A DNA stretch of 64,000 bases. Origin: CAVVSD01 sp963757125. Lineage in GTDB: Bacteria; Actinomycetota; Thermoleophilia; Solirubrobacterales; Solirubrobacteraceae. Of the stretch, positions 1-8,907 are shown piece by piece. The notes beneath the pieces were generated by a model, which worked only from the letters and a program-made list of their open reading frames with translations, had not been told where the DNA came from and did not search any database. Where the stretch lies: the NCBI GenBank assembly GCA_963757125.1, contig CAVWQP010000009.1:992001-1056000 (forward strand). The letters run 5' to 3'. Both the position numbers and the translations under genes were made by a program. How positions within the stretch are numbered: position 1 is the stretch's first letter; the number at the start of each line of letters is the position of its first letter.

Positions 1-711
1 GGCCTCCCCGAAGGGCTCCCCGCGGACGCGGAGCGGCGCCTCGGCGACTTCGCCGAGCTCATGGCGCTGGGCCTGGAGAGCGCGGAGGCGCGCGAGCAGC
101 TGCAGGCGTCGCGGCTGCGCATGCTCGAGGCCGGCCTCGAGGAGCGGCGGCGCCTGGAGCGCAACCTCCACGACGGCGCGCAGCAGCGGCTCGTGTCGCT
201 TGCACTGCATCTCCATCTGCTGGAGACGCAGCTCGCCGGCGGGTCGGAGCGGACGCGCCTGCTGGTGAGCGGGGCCCGCCGGGAGCTCGACCTCGCCATG
301 AAGGAGCTGCGCGAGCTCGCACGAGGTCTCCATCCCGCGGTGCTGACCGAGCGCGGGCTCGCAGCGGGCCTCGGCTCGCTCGCCAAGGGCGCTGCGCTGG
401 AGGTCCGCGTCCACGGGGCGACCGACGACCGCCTCGACGAGGCGGTCGAGGCCTGTCTCTACTTCGTCGCTGCCGAGAGCATCACGAACGCCGTGAGGTA
501 CGCGGGGGCCACGAGCATCGACATCCGCGTCCGGCGGCTCCCCGGTGCGGTGAGGATCGAGATCGAGGACGACGGCCGCGGGGGCGCCGACCCCGACGCC
601 GGCACGGGTCTGCGGGGTCTCGCCGATCGCGTCGAGGCGCTGGGCGGGCGGTTCGCGGTCCGGGACGGCACGACGGCCGGAACCGTCGTGTCGGCCGAGC
701 TGCCCGTGTGA
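1..711 (+). CDS. Sensor histidine kinase, C-terminal part (NarL/DevS type)
   Basis: The reading frame is open from the first base, so the gene starts upstream of the window and the ATG at 61 is probably internal. The visible part ends a sensor segment (about residues 1-45) and then shows a HisKA_3 dimerisation helix with the H-box ERNLHDGAQQRL (phospho-accepting His at bases 169-171). A HATPase domain follows, with an N-box region (ESITNAVRYA) and the glycine motif DDGRGGAD, then TGLRGLADRVEALGG near the end. It autophosphorylates on His and passes phosphate to a LuxR-type response regulator; the partner may be upstream or the regulator at 25437. It is followed by two tRNA genes rather than by an operon partner. 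Family assignment is firm; the signal sensed is unknown because the sensor domain is cut off. Confidence 0.9.
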   Translation, partial: GLPEGLPADAERRLGDFAELMALGLESAEAREQLQASRLRMLEAGLEERRRLERNLHDGAQQRLVSLALHLHLLETQLAGGSERTRLLVSGARRELDLAMKELRELARGLHPAVLTERGLAAGLGSLAKGAALEVRVHGATDDRLDEAVEACLYFVAAESITNAVRYAGATSIDIRVRRLPGAVRIEIEDDGRGGADPDAGTGLRGLADRVEALGGRFAVRDGTTAGTVVSAELPV

Positions 712-738
712 GCCCTGCGCCGGCAGGGCCCACCGGGA

Positions 739-824
<86 letters not shown>

Positions 825-878
825 CCGCAGCGACGCGCCGAGGATAGCGGAGGGGTTGCTACCCTCGTGTCGCCCCGA

Positions 879-951
879 GCCGCCATCGTCTAGGGGACTA
901 GGACGCCGCCCTCTCACGGCGGAAACCGGGGTTCGAATCCCCGTGGCGGTA
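879..951 (+). tRNA. tRNA-Glu (anticodon CTC)
   Basis: 73 nt. The acceptor stem is GCCGCCA/TGGCGGT (one G-U pair) with discriminator A. The anticodon stem CCGCC/GGCGG holds the loop CTCTCAC (anticodon CTC), and the T-arm is CGGGGTTCGAATCCCCG. CCA is not encoded. A hairpin terminator follows 4 nt later. Confidence 0.95.
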
Positions 952-955
952 CTCA

Positions 956-982
956 GAAAGCGCTCGTTCTGCGGGCGCTTTC
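956..982 (+). terminator. Hairpin terminator after tRNA-Glu
   Basis: Perfect 8-bp stem GAAAGCGC/GCGCTTTC with an 11-nt loop, followed by GTCGTT, directly downstream of the tRNA. Confidence 0.75.
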
Positions 983-1600
983 GTCGTTACCACCTACAAC
1001 CGCCACGGGCCACCTCATGCCCGGAGGCCAAGCGGAGGCCAGTGCGCAGCTCGACGCGTCCTTGCGTCGGCTGGCCACTGAGCGGGTAGGTCGTTGGTTC
1101 AGGGCCGTTCACCGCTCTTGCGAAACGCGCGTGCAGATCTCCGCCCGGCGAACGCCGATCGAAGATCCCACAGCCGCCTCGTCCCAGCGTCGGAAGACCC
1201 CCGCTATGAGCGTCAGGTAACCCCCCGCACCCGCGGCCGGCGCTCGGGAAGGTCGTTCACCATGACGAGGACCACGCGCGAACTACCGGCGAGAGAAGCC
1301 GGTGCGGCGATATACGTCGACGCCCCCACCACCCCAGCTCAGCTCGCCGCGATGGTGGCGTGCCCGATTCGCCTCGTACGAGGCCTGTTACCCGCCGGCG
1401 CTCCCGACGCGCGCAGTATCAGCCGCTGCTGCGAGGCGGGGACGATGGTGCTTCTCGGCCGTGGCGACACGCAGCGGTGGGCTCTGACTCACAAGGGTCA
1501 GCAGGGACTCCGGGATCGCCATCGGCGTGCGCGATAGTCGCGCGACGGTTGACGCTCCGACTCCATAGCGAGGCTCGTTTCCGCGGTGTCGCGCGCGGGA
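983..1600. other. Low-content spacer between tRNA-Glu and the first stress gene
   Basis: About 620 bases with no recognisable gene, repeat or mobile element except one weak small reading frame (1262-1537). The regulatory box of the next gene begins at 1602. Confidence 0.5.
1262..1537 (+). CDS. Possible small hypothetical protein
   Basis: An ATG at 1262 opens a 91-residue frame. Its C-terminus (RWALTHKGQQGLRDRHRRAR) loosely resembles the last strand and wing of winged-helix regulators. There is no clear Shine-Dalgarno, no recognised domain and no operon neighbour. It lies in otherwise empty sequence where long open frames arise easily because of the high GC content. It may be a remnant or spurious. 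Confidence 0.22.
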   Translation: MTRTTRELPAREAGAAIYVDAPTTPAQLAAMVACPIRLVRGLLPAGAPDARSISRCCEAGTMVLLGRGDTQRWALTHKGQQGLRDRHRRAR

Positions 1601-1601
1601 G

Positions 1602-1668
1602 TGCGGGAGATCCGCACCCGGCTCGCGGGCGACGACGGATGCGCCGGGGGCCATGGCACCCGTACGGT
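1602..1668 (+). promoter_or_regulatory. Island-type promoter with operator box (USP at 1702)
   Basis: Inverted repeat TGCGG-GAGAT-CCGCA at 1602-1616. CGGATG lies at 1636-1641, exactly 34 bp from the box start, and a -10-like TACGGT at 1663-1668 (21-bp spacer). The same layout recurs at several other genes in the first 30 kb. The leader to the ATG at 1702 is about 27 nt and contains GGGAGG. Confidence 0.6.
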
Positions 1669-1701
1669 CGACGTCCTCCGGTCAGCGAACTGGGAGGGAC
1701 G

Positions 1702-2496
1702 ATGCGTCGCAGCTACATCGCTGCGCACGACGGGACGGAACGCGCCGCCGACGCCGTCGAGCTGGCCCGGGTGCTCGCCCGTCCTCACTGCGCGGTCGTC
1801 CGGATGGTGCACGTCTGCCGCGTGGGTCCGCAGGATCCGGTCCGCGCCGAGCGGGCCCGGGTGCTCGTCGTGGAGGAGCGCCTGCGGGCGCCCGGCGATC
1901 CGTTGCCGTTGAACCTGACGGCGCACTCCGTCGCCGGCGGACTCCAGGACGCCGCCGAGCGTGAACCTGCAGCGCTGATCGTGGTCGCCTCGTCGCCGGG
2001 CGGCGAGCCGGGCCGGACGTTCCCCGGGGCGACAGCGCAGCGACTCCTCCACGGAGCGCCGTGCCCGGTCGCCATCGCGCCGGACGGCTACGCCGCACGC
2101 CGGCCCACCGGGATGAGCGTCGTCGGAGTCGTCGTCGACGCCGATCCGGAGTCCTGGGCGGCGCTTCGTCACGCCATCGGGCTCGCACGAGGCCTCGACG
2201 CGCGCGTCCGCGTCATGACCGCGGTCGATCCCGCAGCGGAGGCGGACGCCCTCGCCGGCGAGGCGCTCCTACGCGACGCGCGCGCCGAGGTGCCGGGCGA
2301 CGTCGTCGTGGAGACCCATCTGTGCGAAGGCCCGCAGGGGGAAGCGATCGTCGCCGCGCGCGACGAGGACATCGATCTCCTCGTGTGCGGGCCGGACCAC
2401 GTCGTGCTCGTCGCCCACTCGCGCTGCCCTGTCCTCGTACTCCCACGCGGTTCGCTCATCGACCCAGTCGGAAGGGCGGGTACTCGTCGCGCATGA
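1702..2496 (+). CDS. Universal stress protein, tandem UspA domains
   Basis: A 264-residue protein of two UspA folds (about residues 1-130 and 140-250), as in the actinobacterial stress USPs. The start at 1702 is chosen for the GGGAGG Shine-Dalgarno 5 nt upstream and the typical opening RRSYIAAHDGTERA (beta-1 plus loop). The longer frame upstream has no USP similarity. The first domain keeps only a loose nucleotide-loop sequence (ASSPGGEPGRTFPGATA), and the second (VCGPDHVVLVAHSRCPVLVLP) lacks the G-2x-G-9x-G-S/T motif, so ATP binding may be weak or lost. It heads the island and carries the shared operator-type promoter. Its 3' end overlaps the convergent DUF4389 gene by 41 nt. Confidence 0.85.
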   Translation: MRRSYIAAHDGTERAADAVELARVLARPHCAVVRMVHVCRVGPQDPVRAERARVLVVEERLRAPGDPLPLNLTAHSVAGGLQDAAEREPAALIVVASSPGGEPGRTFPGATAQRLLHGAPCPVAIAPDGYAARRPTGMSVVGVVVDADPESWAALRHAIGLARGLDARVRVMTAVDPAAEADALAGEALLRDARAEVPGDVVVETHLCEGPQGEAIVAARDEDIDLLVCGPDHVVLVAHSRCPVLVLPRGSLIDPVGRAGTRRA

Positions 2497-3881
2497 GCGC
2501 GACGTACGCCGCGACCCGCAGCGACCACCGCGCGATGCCGACCAGGAGATCGAACACGTCGCGCGGGTAGCGGCCGGTGAAGAGCAGCACGACGCCGGCG
2601 ACCAGCACGAGGATCCCGAGCAGCCCAGGCGGCTGCAGGCTCGTCGAGCCCCACGTGATCGCCGCGTTCCACCAGCCGAAGAACGCCGCGAGCACCGCGA
2701 GCTGCGGCAGCGCCAGCAGCCACGACTTGAACAGCACCTTCACGCGCGACAGCCGCTCGGGATACGGGATGTCGAGGTCGGCGGGGTAGCCGGGGTCCGA
2801 TGCCAGCGAGAACGGCGGATAGCGATCGGTGCCGATCGTGGCCCAGGCGTAGTAGCCGACGCGCCAGGACCAGCGCAGCACGCCGACGTTGAACTCGAAC
2901 AGCGAGCGCGGGTAGCGCCCGGTGATGAGGATCGCGAAGAACGCCACCACGGTGAGCACGCTGAACGCGATCCACAGGAACGCGAGCACGATCGCGTGCG
3001 GGATGGCGAGGAACCACTTGACGATCCAGAGCCAGCGGCTCAGCGGCTCGTCCAGCTCCGCGCGGATGTCGACCGGGTAGACGGCCACGGCGACGGCCGC
3101 CACGGGTGCGGCGGCGGCGACCGCGGTCGGGGCGATCGCGCCCGCGTCCCCGGAGCCGGAGCCGGAGCGCAGGCCGACCACCAGGAGCCCCGCGGCGCCG
3201 CCGGCGGCGAGCACACCGGCGGCGAGGATGCCGACGCCGATCCACAGCAGGATGTTGAGCCGGACGCCGACCTTCACGTCGGCGGCCACGCCGCGCGCGG
3301 CGTCGGCCCGCATGACGACGACAGACCAGCGCCCGCTGCGCGGCTTCCACTGGAGCGTCTGGGTGCCCGCGCCGCTGGAGGACGCGACCCAGAAGCGCTG
3401 CGACTCCGGCGGCTGCGGGGTGGCGGCGCCGGGCACGCGGTCGTACCGGGCGGTGAGATCGCCGTGCTGGTGATCGACATCCTGCACCTGGTCGTGGGCG
3501 ACGCCACGGAGGTACGTCTGCACGGAGGCCTCGGGGGCGATCCCGACGAACAGCGGCGCGTCGCCGGCGGGGTCGACGCGGACGCGCGTCGTCGCATCGA
3601 AGGAGTCCACCGACCAGTCCGCGGCGCTGCCCGCGTCGCCGAGATCGATGCCCTCGCCGGTCAGCGCGTACGTGCCCGTCGCGAGACGCGTGGTGGGGGA
3701 GGTGTAGAAGCCGTCGTCGTCACGCTGCGTCAGGTGCACGGCGACGAGCGCGCGCACCGCCGAGGATCAGCGCGGCGGCCAGGAGCGCGAGCAGGCTGCC
3801 CGCGATGAGCGCGACGACGCGTCCCGCACCGGGGGACGAGCGGCGCAGTCCGGATGAGGGATGGGCGGCAGAGGTCGACAT
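2456..3881 (-). CDS. DUF4389 membrane protein (one apparent frameshift)
   Basis: Minus-strand gene of about 475 codons. The N-terminus from ATG 3881 gives a cytoplasmic tail and a membrane helix (VVALIAGSLLALLAAALILGG). The frame then breaks around 3755-3760 and continues as RALVAVHLTQRDDDGFYTSP and so on; removing one G of a GG pair restores LGVRALVAVHL. A beta-rich extracytoplasmic part follows, then a further helix, then two DUF4389 units with the repeated signature ITGRYPRSLFEFNVGVLRWSWRV / FTGRYPRDVFDLLVGIARWSLRV. Function is unknown; the family is common in actinobacteria. The start at 3881 is supported because it lies 7 nt after a -10-like element with the island operator upstream, implying a leaderless mRNA. 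The break is more likely a sequence error than decay. Confidence 0.8.
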
Positions 3882-3887
3882 GGCGCC

Positions 3888-3953
3888 ATGCTCGACCAGC
3901 GGCAGCCCGCCGCCATCCGGGAGGTCCGCCCGCGTCGTTGCGGAGAACTACGT
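3888..3953 (-). promoter_or_regulatory. Island-type promoter with operator box (DUF4389 gene)
   Basis: Reading the minus strand: ACGTA-GTTCT-CCGCA (3953-3939), then CGGATG at 3919-3914 exactly 34 bp from the box start, then a weak -10 GAGCAT at 3893-3888 (20-bp spacer). The ATG at 3881 begins 7 nt after the -10. The box overlaps the 3' end of the flavodoxin gene by a few bases. Confidence 0.55.
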
Positions 3954-4460
3954 AGCCGTCGGCGCCACTCGGCGGTTCCTCAGGGCAGCCGCGATGTCGT
4001 CCGCCCACGCGCGGATCGTCTCCAGGTCGCGCGCATCGGTCTCGGGCATGCGGTTGAAGGGGAAGCGCAGGTCGCCGGGGTGAACGACGCCGCCGAAGAT
4101 CGCGACCGACACCGGCTGGACCTCCGGCACCTTGGCCAGCGCGTGATCGACCTGCTTGCGGGCCCCCTCGACCGACTTCGGCTCGAGGTCCATCGGCCCC
4201 ATGCCGAACACGAAGACCGTGCGGTCACGGAGCTCCTCGCTCATCCGGTCCAACAGCCGTCCGGCGTCCCGATGCCAGTGGCCCATGTACAGCGCACCGC
4301 CGATGACCACGGCGTCGTAGGCATCCACGTCGTCGACGGATGACGCCGGACGCACGTCGACGTCGAGCCCGCCTTCGCGCAGAGTGTGCGCCACCTGGTC
4401 GGCGACCTCTTGGGTCGATCCGTGCTTGGACGCGTACGCGATGAGGGTCTTGGATTCCAT
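3948..4460 (-). CDS. Flavodoxin-domain protein (HemG/menaquinone-dependent type)
   Basis: A 170-residue flavodoxin fold. The FMN phosphate loop is YASKHGSTQEVAD near the N-terminus, followed by YDAVVIGGALYMGHWHRDA and the FGMGP and FGGVVHPGDLRFPFNRM loops, matching the flavodoxin-domain proteins annotated as protoporphyrinogen oxidase-like. It probably carries FMN and moves electrons in a redox-stress response; the true acceptor is unknown. ATG 4460 is preferred over the upstream ATG at 4496 because it opens directly on the beta-1 strand (MESKTLIAYAS) and sits 7-8 nt after a perfect TACGGT. It is divergent from the GAF histidine kinase at 4649. Confidence 0.82.
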   Translation of the reverse strand: MESKTLIAYASKHGSTQEVADQVAHTLREGGLDVDVRPASSVDDVDAYDAVVIGGALYMGHWHRDAGRLLDRMSEELRDRTVFVFGMGPMDLEPKSVEGARKQVDHALAKVPEVQPVSVAIFGGVVHPGDLRFPFNRMPETDARDLETIRAWADDIAAALRNRRVAPTAT

Positions 4461-4467
4461 GTGGCGG

Positions 4468-4543
4468 ACCGTATGGATTGCCGAGACCGACCTCATCCGT
4501 GCGAGACCGCGGCGTCACGCGGGACGACTGCGGAGAGCTACGG
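4468..4543 (-). promoter_or_regulatory. Island-type promoter with operator box (flavodoxin gene)
   Basis: Minus strand: CCGTA-GCTCT-CCGCA (4543-4529), CGGATG at 4499-4494 and TACGGT at 4473-4468 (20-bp spacer). The box is 44 bp from CGGATG instead of 34, that is, about one helical turn further away. The divergent kinase gene at 4649 lies on the other side and could share the box. Confidence 0.55.
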
Positions 4544-4648
4544 ATCCGCGCGGGACGCGGCCGCCCGACCCCCGCGACGGCGGCCGAGCGATGGGCTGAG
4601 TGATCTGCGCTGTCGCGGCGCCCGGGTGTAGCCTGGCGCGCGACGTTC

Positions 4649-6355
4649 ATGTCCTCAGCAGATCTCCACGACGCCCGATTCAGGCGGCTGATGGAGGCCA
4701 TGCCGGACATCATCTCCGAGCTTGACCTCGAATCGCTGCTGCAGCGGGTGCTCGTCACCGCCTGCGAGCTGACCGGTGCCCGGTTTGCGGCCGTCGGCGT
4801 GCTGGACGAGGACCGGCACGAGCTGGAGCGGTTCATCACGAGGGGGATCGATGACGAGACCCGTGCCGACATCGGCGATCTCCCCCGCGGTCGAGGCGTC
4901 CTCGGCGTCCTGATCGAGCACCCGGAGCCGCTGCGCCTCGCCGACGTCGGGAGCCACGCGAGTTCATACGGGTTCCCGCCAGGACACCCGGCGATGACGA
5001 CGTTCCTCGGCGTGCCCGTCCTGATCCGCGGCGAGGCTTGGGGGAACCTGTACCTCACCGAGAAGGACGATGGCCCGTTCACGGAGGCGGACGAGGAGGC
5101 GACGGTCGTCCTCGCAGCGTGGGCCGGCATCGCGATCGAGAACGCCAGGCTCTACGACCGCGAGCGACACCGGGCCGCAGAGCTCGAGCAGGCCGTGCGC
5201 GGGATGCGTGCGACGACGGACATCGTCAAGGCGGTCGGAGGCGAGATGGAGCTCGGTCGCGTGCTCGAGCTGATCGTCAAGCGCGGGCGTGCTCTCGTGC
5301 ACGCGCGGTCGCTGATCATCACGCTGCTCCAGGGCGACGACCTCGTCGTCAGAGCGGCGGCCGGCGAGTACAAGCCCGGGCTGCTCGACGCGCGTGTGCC
5401 GTTGACCGGCTCGATCGGCGGCGGCGTGCTCACCCGGAAGCGTTCGATGCGGCTCAGCGACGTCGGCACGCAGTTGCGCTTCACGCTGCACGAGTACATC
5501 GAGGCCGACGGAGGGCTCATCGTGCCGCTGCTCTACAGAGGGCGTGCGGTCGGCGTCCTCTACGCGTTCGACCGACAGTCCGCAGGCCCCGAGTTCACCC
5601 GGGACGACGAGCAGCTCCTGGAGGCCTTCGCCGCGAGCGCCGCCACGGCGGTCGCGAGCGCACAGGAGTTCACGGCCCACGGGCTACGACTCAGCATCGA
5701 GGCGTCCGAGCGCGAACGGCAGCGCTGGGCGCGCGAGCTGCACGATCAGACGCTCCAGGACCTCGCGGGACTTCGCGTCACGCTGTCCTCGGCGCGCCGA
5801 CGGGGAACCTCCGAAGCGCTCGCGGCGGCGGTCGATGACTCGATCACCCGGCTCGGGGAGGGCATCGATGCACTCCGCGCGATCATCACCGATCTGCGTC
5901 CGGCCGCATTGGACCAGCTGGGGGTCCAGGCCGCGCTCGAGACGTTGGTCGAGCGCACGCGCAGCGCACCTGACGCACCGGAGATCGAGCTCTTCGTCGA
6001 CCTCGACTTCGAGGCCGATCGTCATCCGACCCGACACGCGCCCGCCATAGAGAACGCGACGTATCGTCTGATCCAGGAGGCGCTGTCCAACGCGCTCAAG
6101 CACGCGTCGGCGACCCGCGTCGACATCTCCGTGGTCGAGCGCGACGCAGCCATACATATCGACGTTCACGATGACGGTCGCGGGTTCGACACCAACCACG
6201 ACGCAACAGGGTTCGGACTCATCGGGATGCGCGAGCGCGTGGCGCTCGTAGGTGGCACGCTCGGTGTGCGCTCGCAGCCCGGCGGGGGCACCGAACTTCA
6301 CGCGGAGCTGCCCGTCCGGCGCCGGAACGCAGCGGACGCGGCCGACGTCGCCTGA
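4649..6355 (+). CDS. DevS/DosS-like sensor histidine kinase, GAF-GAF-HisKA_3-HATPase
   Basis: 568 residues with no membrane segment. GAF-A (about 20-170) contains GFPPGHPAMTTFLGVPV and WGNLYLTEK, the most DevS-like stretch; His113 lies where mycobacterial DevS has a His-rich HHPPM segment, so haem binding is possible but unproven. GAF-B covers about 195-345. The HisKA_3 H-box is WARELHDQTLQDLAGL with phospho-accepting His365, and the HATPase domain has ATYRLIQEALSNALKHA and DDGRGFD followed by GFGLIGMRERVALVGG. It is probably the redox or oxygen sensor for the island, with the NarL-type regulator at 25437 as likely partner (inference from gene content). It is divergent from the flavodoxin gene. 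A TAGCCT element lies 15 nt upstream, but no good Shine-Dalgarno is visible. Confidence 0.9.
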   Translation: MSSADLHDARFRRLMEAMPDIISELDLESLLQRVLVTACELTGARFAAVGVLDEDRHELERFITRGIDDETRADIGDLPRGRGVLGVLIEHPEPLRLADVGSHASSYGFPPGHPAMTTFLGVPVLIRGEAWGNLYLTEKDDGPFTEADEEATVVLAAWAGIAIENARLYDRERHRAAELEQAVRGMRATTDIVKAVGGEMELGRVLELIVKRGRALVHARSLIITLLQGDDLVVRAAAGEYKPGLLDARVPLTGSIGGGVLTRKRSMRLSDVGTQLRFTLHEYIEADGGLIVPLLYRGRAVGVLYAFDRQSAGPEFTRDDEQLLEAFAASAATAVASAQEFTAHGLRLSIEASERERQRWARELHDQTLQDLAGLRVTLSSARRRGTSEALAAAVDDSITRLGEGIDALRAIITDLRPAALDQLGVQAALETLVERTRSAPDAPEIELFVDLDFEADRHPTRHAPAIENATYRLIQEALSNALKHASATRVDISVVERDAAIHIDVHDDGRGFDTNHDATGFGLIGMRERVALVGGTLGVRSQPGGGTELHAELPVRRRNAADAADVA

Positions 6356-6434
6356 GCGCGGGCGCAGATTACGGACCCGTTGGACGGCGGGGTGCCGACG
6401 TCAGGGGATCGCCTCGTGGAGGTCCGCGCGGCGC

Positions 6435-6500
6435 GGTGGTGAAGCTGCAGCACGAGTGCGGTGTCTCCCAGATGTGCCGTGGTCCTGGCGGATCTAACTT
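6435..6500 (+). promoter_or_regulatory. Weak island-type promoter (CBS gene)
   Basis: CAGATG at 6469-6474 and TAACTT at 6495-6500 (20-bp spacer). At the expected 34-bp position a degenerate box GGTGG-TGAAG-CTGCA is present (6435-6449). Promoter spacing fits well; the operator is doubtful. Confidence 0.35.
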
Positions 6501-6529
6501 GCGTTCTCCACTTTCGAGGAGCAAGGCAC

Positions 6530-6994
6530 ATGACGACGAAGACGTCGATCCACGACGCTGCCGATCCCACCCGGCCAGGGTCCGGGACGCTGACGGTCGA
6601 GTCCGTGATGCACCGCGGCGTCCTGTCGTGCCGGCCGGAGACGCCGATCGCCGAGGTGGCTCGGACCATGGTCGACCATCGTGTGCACGCCGTGGTGGTC
6701 GATGGAATCCGTCGCGACCGAGCAGGAATGGAGCGCCTCGTCTGGGGTGTCGTGTCCGATCTCGATCTCGTCGCACGCATCGACGCCACCGACGCGCTGA
6801 CGGCAACGGCCGGCGACATGGCGGCCACGCCCGCCGTCGTGACCTCACCCGAAGACTCGCTCGCCCAGGCTGCGTGTCTCATGCACGACTACGACATCCA
6901 CCACCTGCTCGTGGTCGATTCGACGAGCCGTCGGCCGGTCGGGATCGTCTCGACGCTCGATCTCGCCGCGGTGGTCGCCTCCGCGGCGAGCTAG
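6530..6994 (+). CDS. CBS-domain-pair protein
   Basis: 154 residues forming a single Bateman module. CBS1 spans about 25-85 (VESVMHRGVLSCRPETPIAEVARTM), and CBS2 about 95-150 (MAATPAVVTSPEDSLAQAACLM, ending RRPVGIVSTLDLAAVV). Such stand-alone pairs bind adenosine nucleotides and are often stress-induced; DosR regulons contain similar genes. The start at 6530 is set by AGGAG about 9 nt upstream and by the position of the first CBS domain. No enzymatic domain is attached, so a regulatory or energy-sensing role is inferred. Confidence 0.87.
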   Translation: MTTKTSIHDAADPTRPGSGTLTVESVMHRGVLSCRPETPIAEVARTMVDHRVHAVVVDGIRRDRAGMERLVWGVVSDLDLVARIDATDALTATAGDMAATPAVVTSPEDSLAQAACLMHDYDIHHLLVVDSTSRRPVGIVSTLDLAAVVASAAS

Positions 6995-7006
6995 CGGCCT
7001 GGCACG

Positions 7007-8303
7007 GTGTCCGGCACGGACCCGCCCGCGCGCGCGGGCGAGGATGGCTCCCGCTTGCCCTCGCCGGGATCGCACTCCTTGCGACTGCCTGTCCAGCGCG
7101 GGCCGGGTGGGGTCCGGTCGTGCGCCCGGCCGCCTCGGATCACGCGTCGGACGTCTCGGTCGCCGTGGACGGCTCCGGCCGGATCGGCGCGGCCTGGGTC
7201 ACGTCGGTCGGCGGGCGGCCTGTCCTCCGTGTGGCGGTCGGAACCGGCAGCCACACGGTCCTCCGACTGAGCCACCGAGAGCTCACCGGCCTCACGACCG
7301 CTATCGCCCCGCGTGGCGAGCTCACGATCGCATGGGTCGATCAGGAGGTCGCACGCGGACATCGCGTTGGGCCGATCCGTCTCGAGCGGCGGTCCTCGCG
7401 CCGTCGGGGCGTTGGGCGGCGCAGGTCGTGTCGCGGGTTTCGGCCTTCGCGTCGACGCAGCCGCGACTGGCCGCGGCTCCAGACGGCGGTGTCGCCCTGA
7501 GCTTCAACGCGTCGACGAGGAGCATCCCGGGCATGGCTGTCGCCTGGCGCGGTCCCAGGAGCCGATTCGCGCCGCCGCTACCCGTGATGGATTCGCGGCA
7601 CAGGACCCTGCAGGAGCCGACGCTGGCGTTCGACGCTCGCGGACGGGGATATCTGGCAGGGATCTCGGATTGCGGCAGTTCTGAAAGCACGGGGCTGCTG
7701 TTCAGCTCGTCCGGTCGCGGCCGTGTATTCGGCCGACCGCGTCAGATCGCGGGGGCTCCTGCGACGCACATGCGCCTTGTCGCGACCGGCGCCGGCCGGG
7801 CGGCCGTGAGCTGGATGGGAGCCGCGTGCAGCACGAGCGAGGACCTCAGCGGCCTCGTGCTCGTGCGGACGCTGCGCGCCGGCGTGCTGTCGGACCCAGC
7901 GGTCCTCGACGGTCTTCCGTCTCGGGAGCTCATCGCATCCCCTGCCCCCGGAGGAGCTGCCGACGTGTCGTGGACGCGGTATCCGACGGGAACACCCGAC
8001 GGCGTCGTCGTCACCTCTCGGATCTCTCCCGACGGGCTCGCGTCACCTGCCCTCCCCGCCGTCGGCGGCTGGGTCCCCGTTGTCGCCACCGCGCGCGGCT
8101 CACAGGTCGTCGAGCGGGCGGCGCAGTCCGGACCCGGGCCGGCTCAAGCGGTTGGAGCGCGCGGAACCGGTGGGGGCGACGTCGAGCTGGCACCGTTGAC
8201 CGGGACCGGCCCGTTCGAGGCCGCCGCGGCGACCTCGGGCGCTGCGCTCGCCGTCGCTCGAGCCGGCGATGACGCGCTTCAGGTCACCGTCTGGCGACCG
8301 TGA
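7007..8303 (+). CDS. Secreted hypothetical protein, propeller-like (frameshifted)
   Basis: The locus encodes an exported protein of about 430 residues. A hydrophobic segment (LPLALAGIALLATACPARA) looks like a signal peptide. Repeats of the type DVSVAVDGSGRIGAAWV, RLAAAPDGGVALSFN and RLVATGAGRAAVSWM follow, as in beta-propeller-like secreted proteins. The frame changes once around 7385-7395 and probably again near the CGCGCGCG run at 7028-7036, so the start (GTG 7007 proposed) is uncertain. It is similar in style to the intact secreted protein at 49018. No enzyme motif is seen. A strong two-tier hairpin terminator separates it from the convergent LPFTG gene. Confidence 0.55.
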
Positions 8304-8304
8304 C

Positions 8305-8353
8305 GCGGGTCGCAGCAGGTCGAGGGACGCGGAGCGTCCCGGCTGCGACCCGC
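8305..8353. terminator. Bidirectional nested hairpin terminator
   Basis: Perfect 12-bp outer stem GCGGGTCGCAGC/GCTGCGACCCGC enclosing an inner 7-bp hairpin GGGACGC/GCGTCCC. It sits between the converging genes ending at 8303 and 8360, so it can serve both strands. Confidence 0.75.
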
Positions 8354-8359
8354 TCCTCG

Positions 8360-8907
8360 TCAAGCGTCTGTACGGCGCCGCAGGAAGATGCCCCCGGCGA
8401 GGCTGCCGACGCCCACGAGGGCGACGATGCCCGCATCGAGACCCGTGAACGGCAGCGTCTGCACCTCGCCGGCCTGGGCGGGCTTGGCCGTCGCGGCCGG
8501 ACGTGCGGCCGTGTCCGTCTCGCCCTTGACGACCTGCTGCGGCTTCGTCACGGGCTTGGGGGTCGCGGGCGTGACGCTCGGGGAGACGGGTGCGGGTGCC
8601 GGTGCGGGGGTGGGTGCGGGCGTGGCAGTCGGGGCTGGTGCGGGCGCGACGGCAGGCGTCGGAGCGGGCGGCGCGGGCGCGGGTGCCGGCACCGACGTCG
8701 TCTCGGTCGGAGTCGGTGCGGGGTCGTCGCCGGTGTGTCCGGCACACACTGCCCGCTGTCAGGCGGTGACTCGTGGGTGCCAGGCGGGCAGTACCAGGCT
8801 GAGGCTGAGGACGGCAGCATGAGAGCACCGGCCGCGATGGCGGGCACCGCGGCCGTGAGGGCGAGCGACCGACGTGAGGACGGTCGGGTGACGCGGAAGG
8901 GGATCAT
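8360..8907 (-). CDS. LPFTG-anchored Pro/Ala-rich surface protein (frameshifted paralogue)
   Basis: Signal peptide MIPFRVTRPSSRRSLALTAA... ends near SASA. A short Cys-containing head follows (WYCPPGTHESPPDSGQC), then a Pro-Ala-Thr stalk of about 70 residues, and a sorting signal LPFTG with hydrophobic helix and RRR tail. It should be exported and linked to the wall by a sortase; the sortase gene is not in the window. The frame breaks near 8728-8735, between head and stalk; the paralogue at 37918 is intact and shows how the parts join. ATG 8907 is supported by AAGGAG and by the ATGA overlap with the upstream gene. It is the last gene of the minus-strand run that begins at 13857. Confidence 0.72.

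Noticed and set aside
1602..1616. Identification of the box as a mycobacterial DosR site
   Set aside because: DosR consensus centres on GGGAC-N-GTCCC type arms; these arms are TGCGG/CCGCA.
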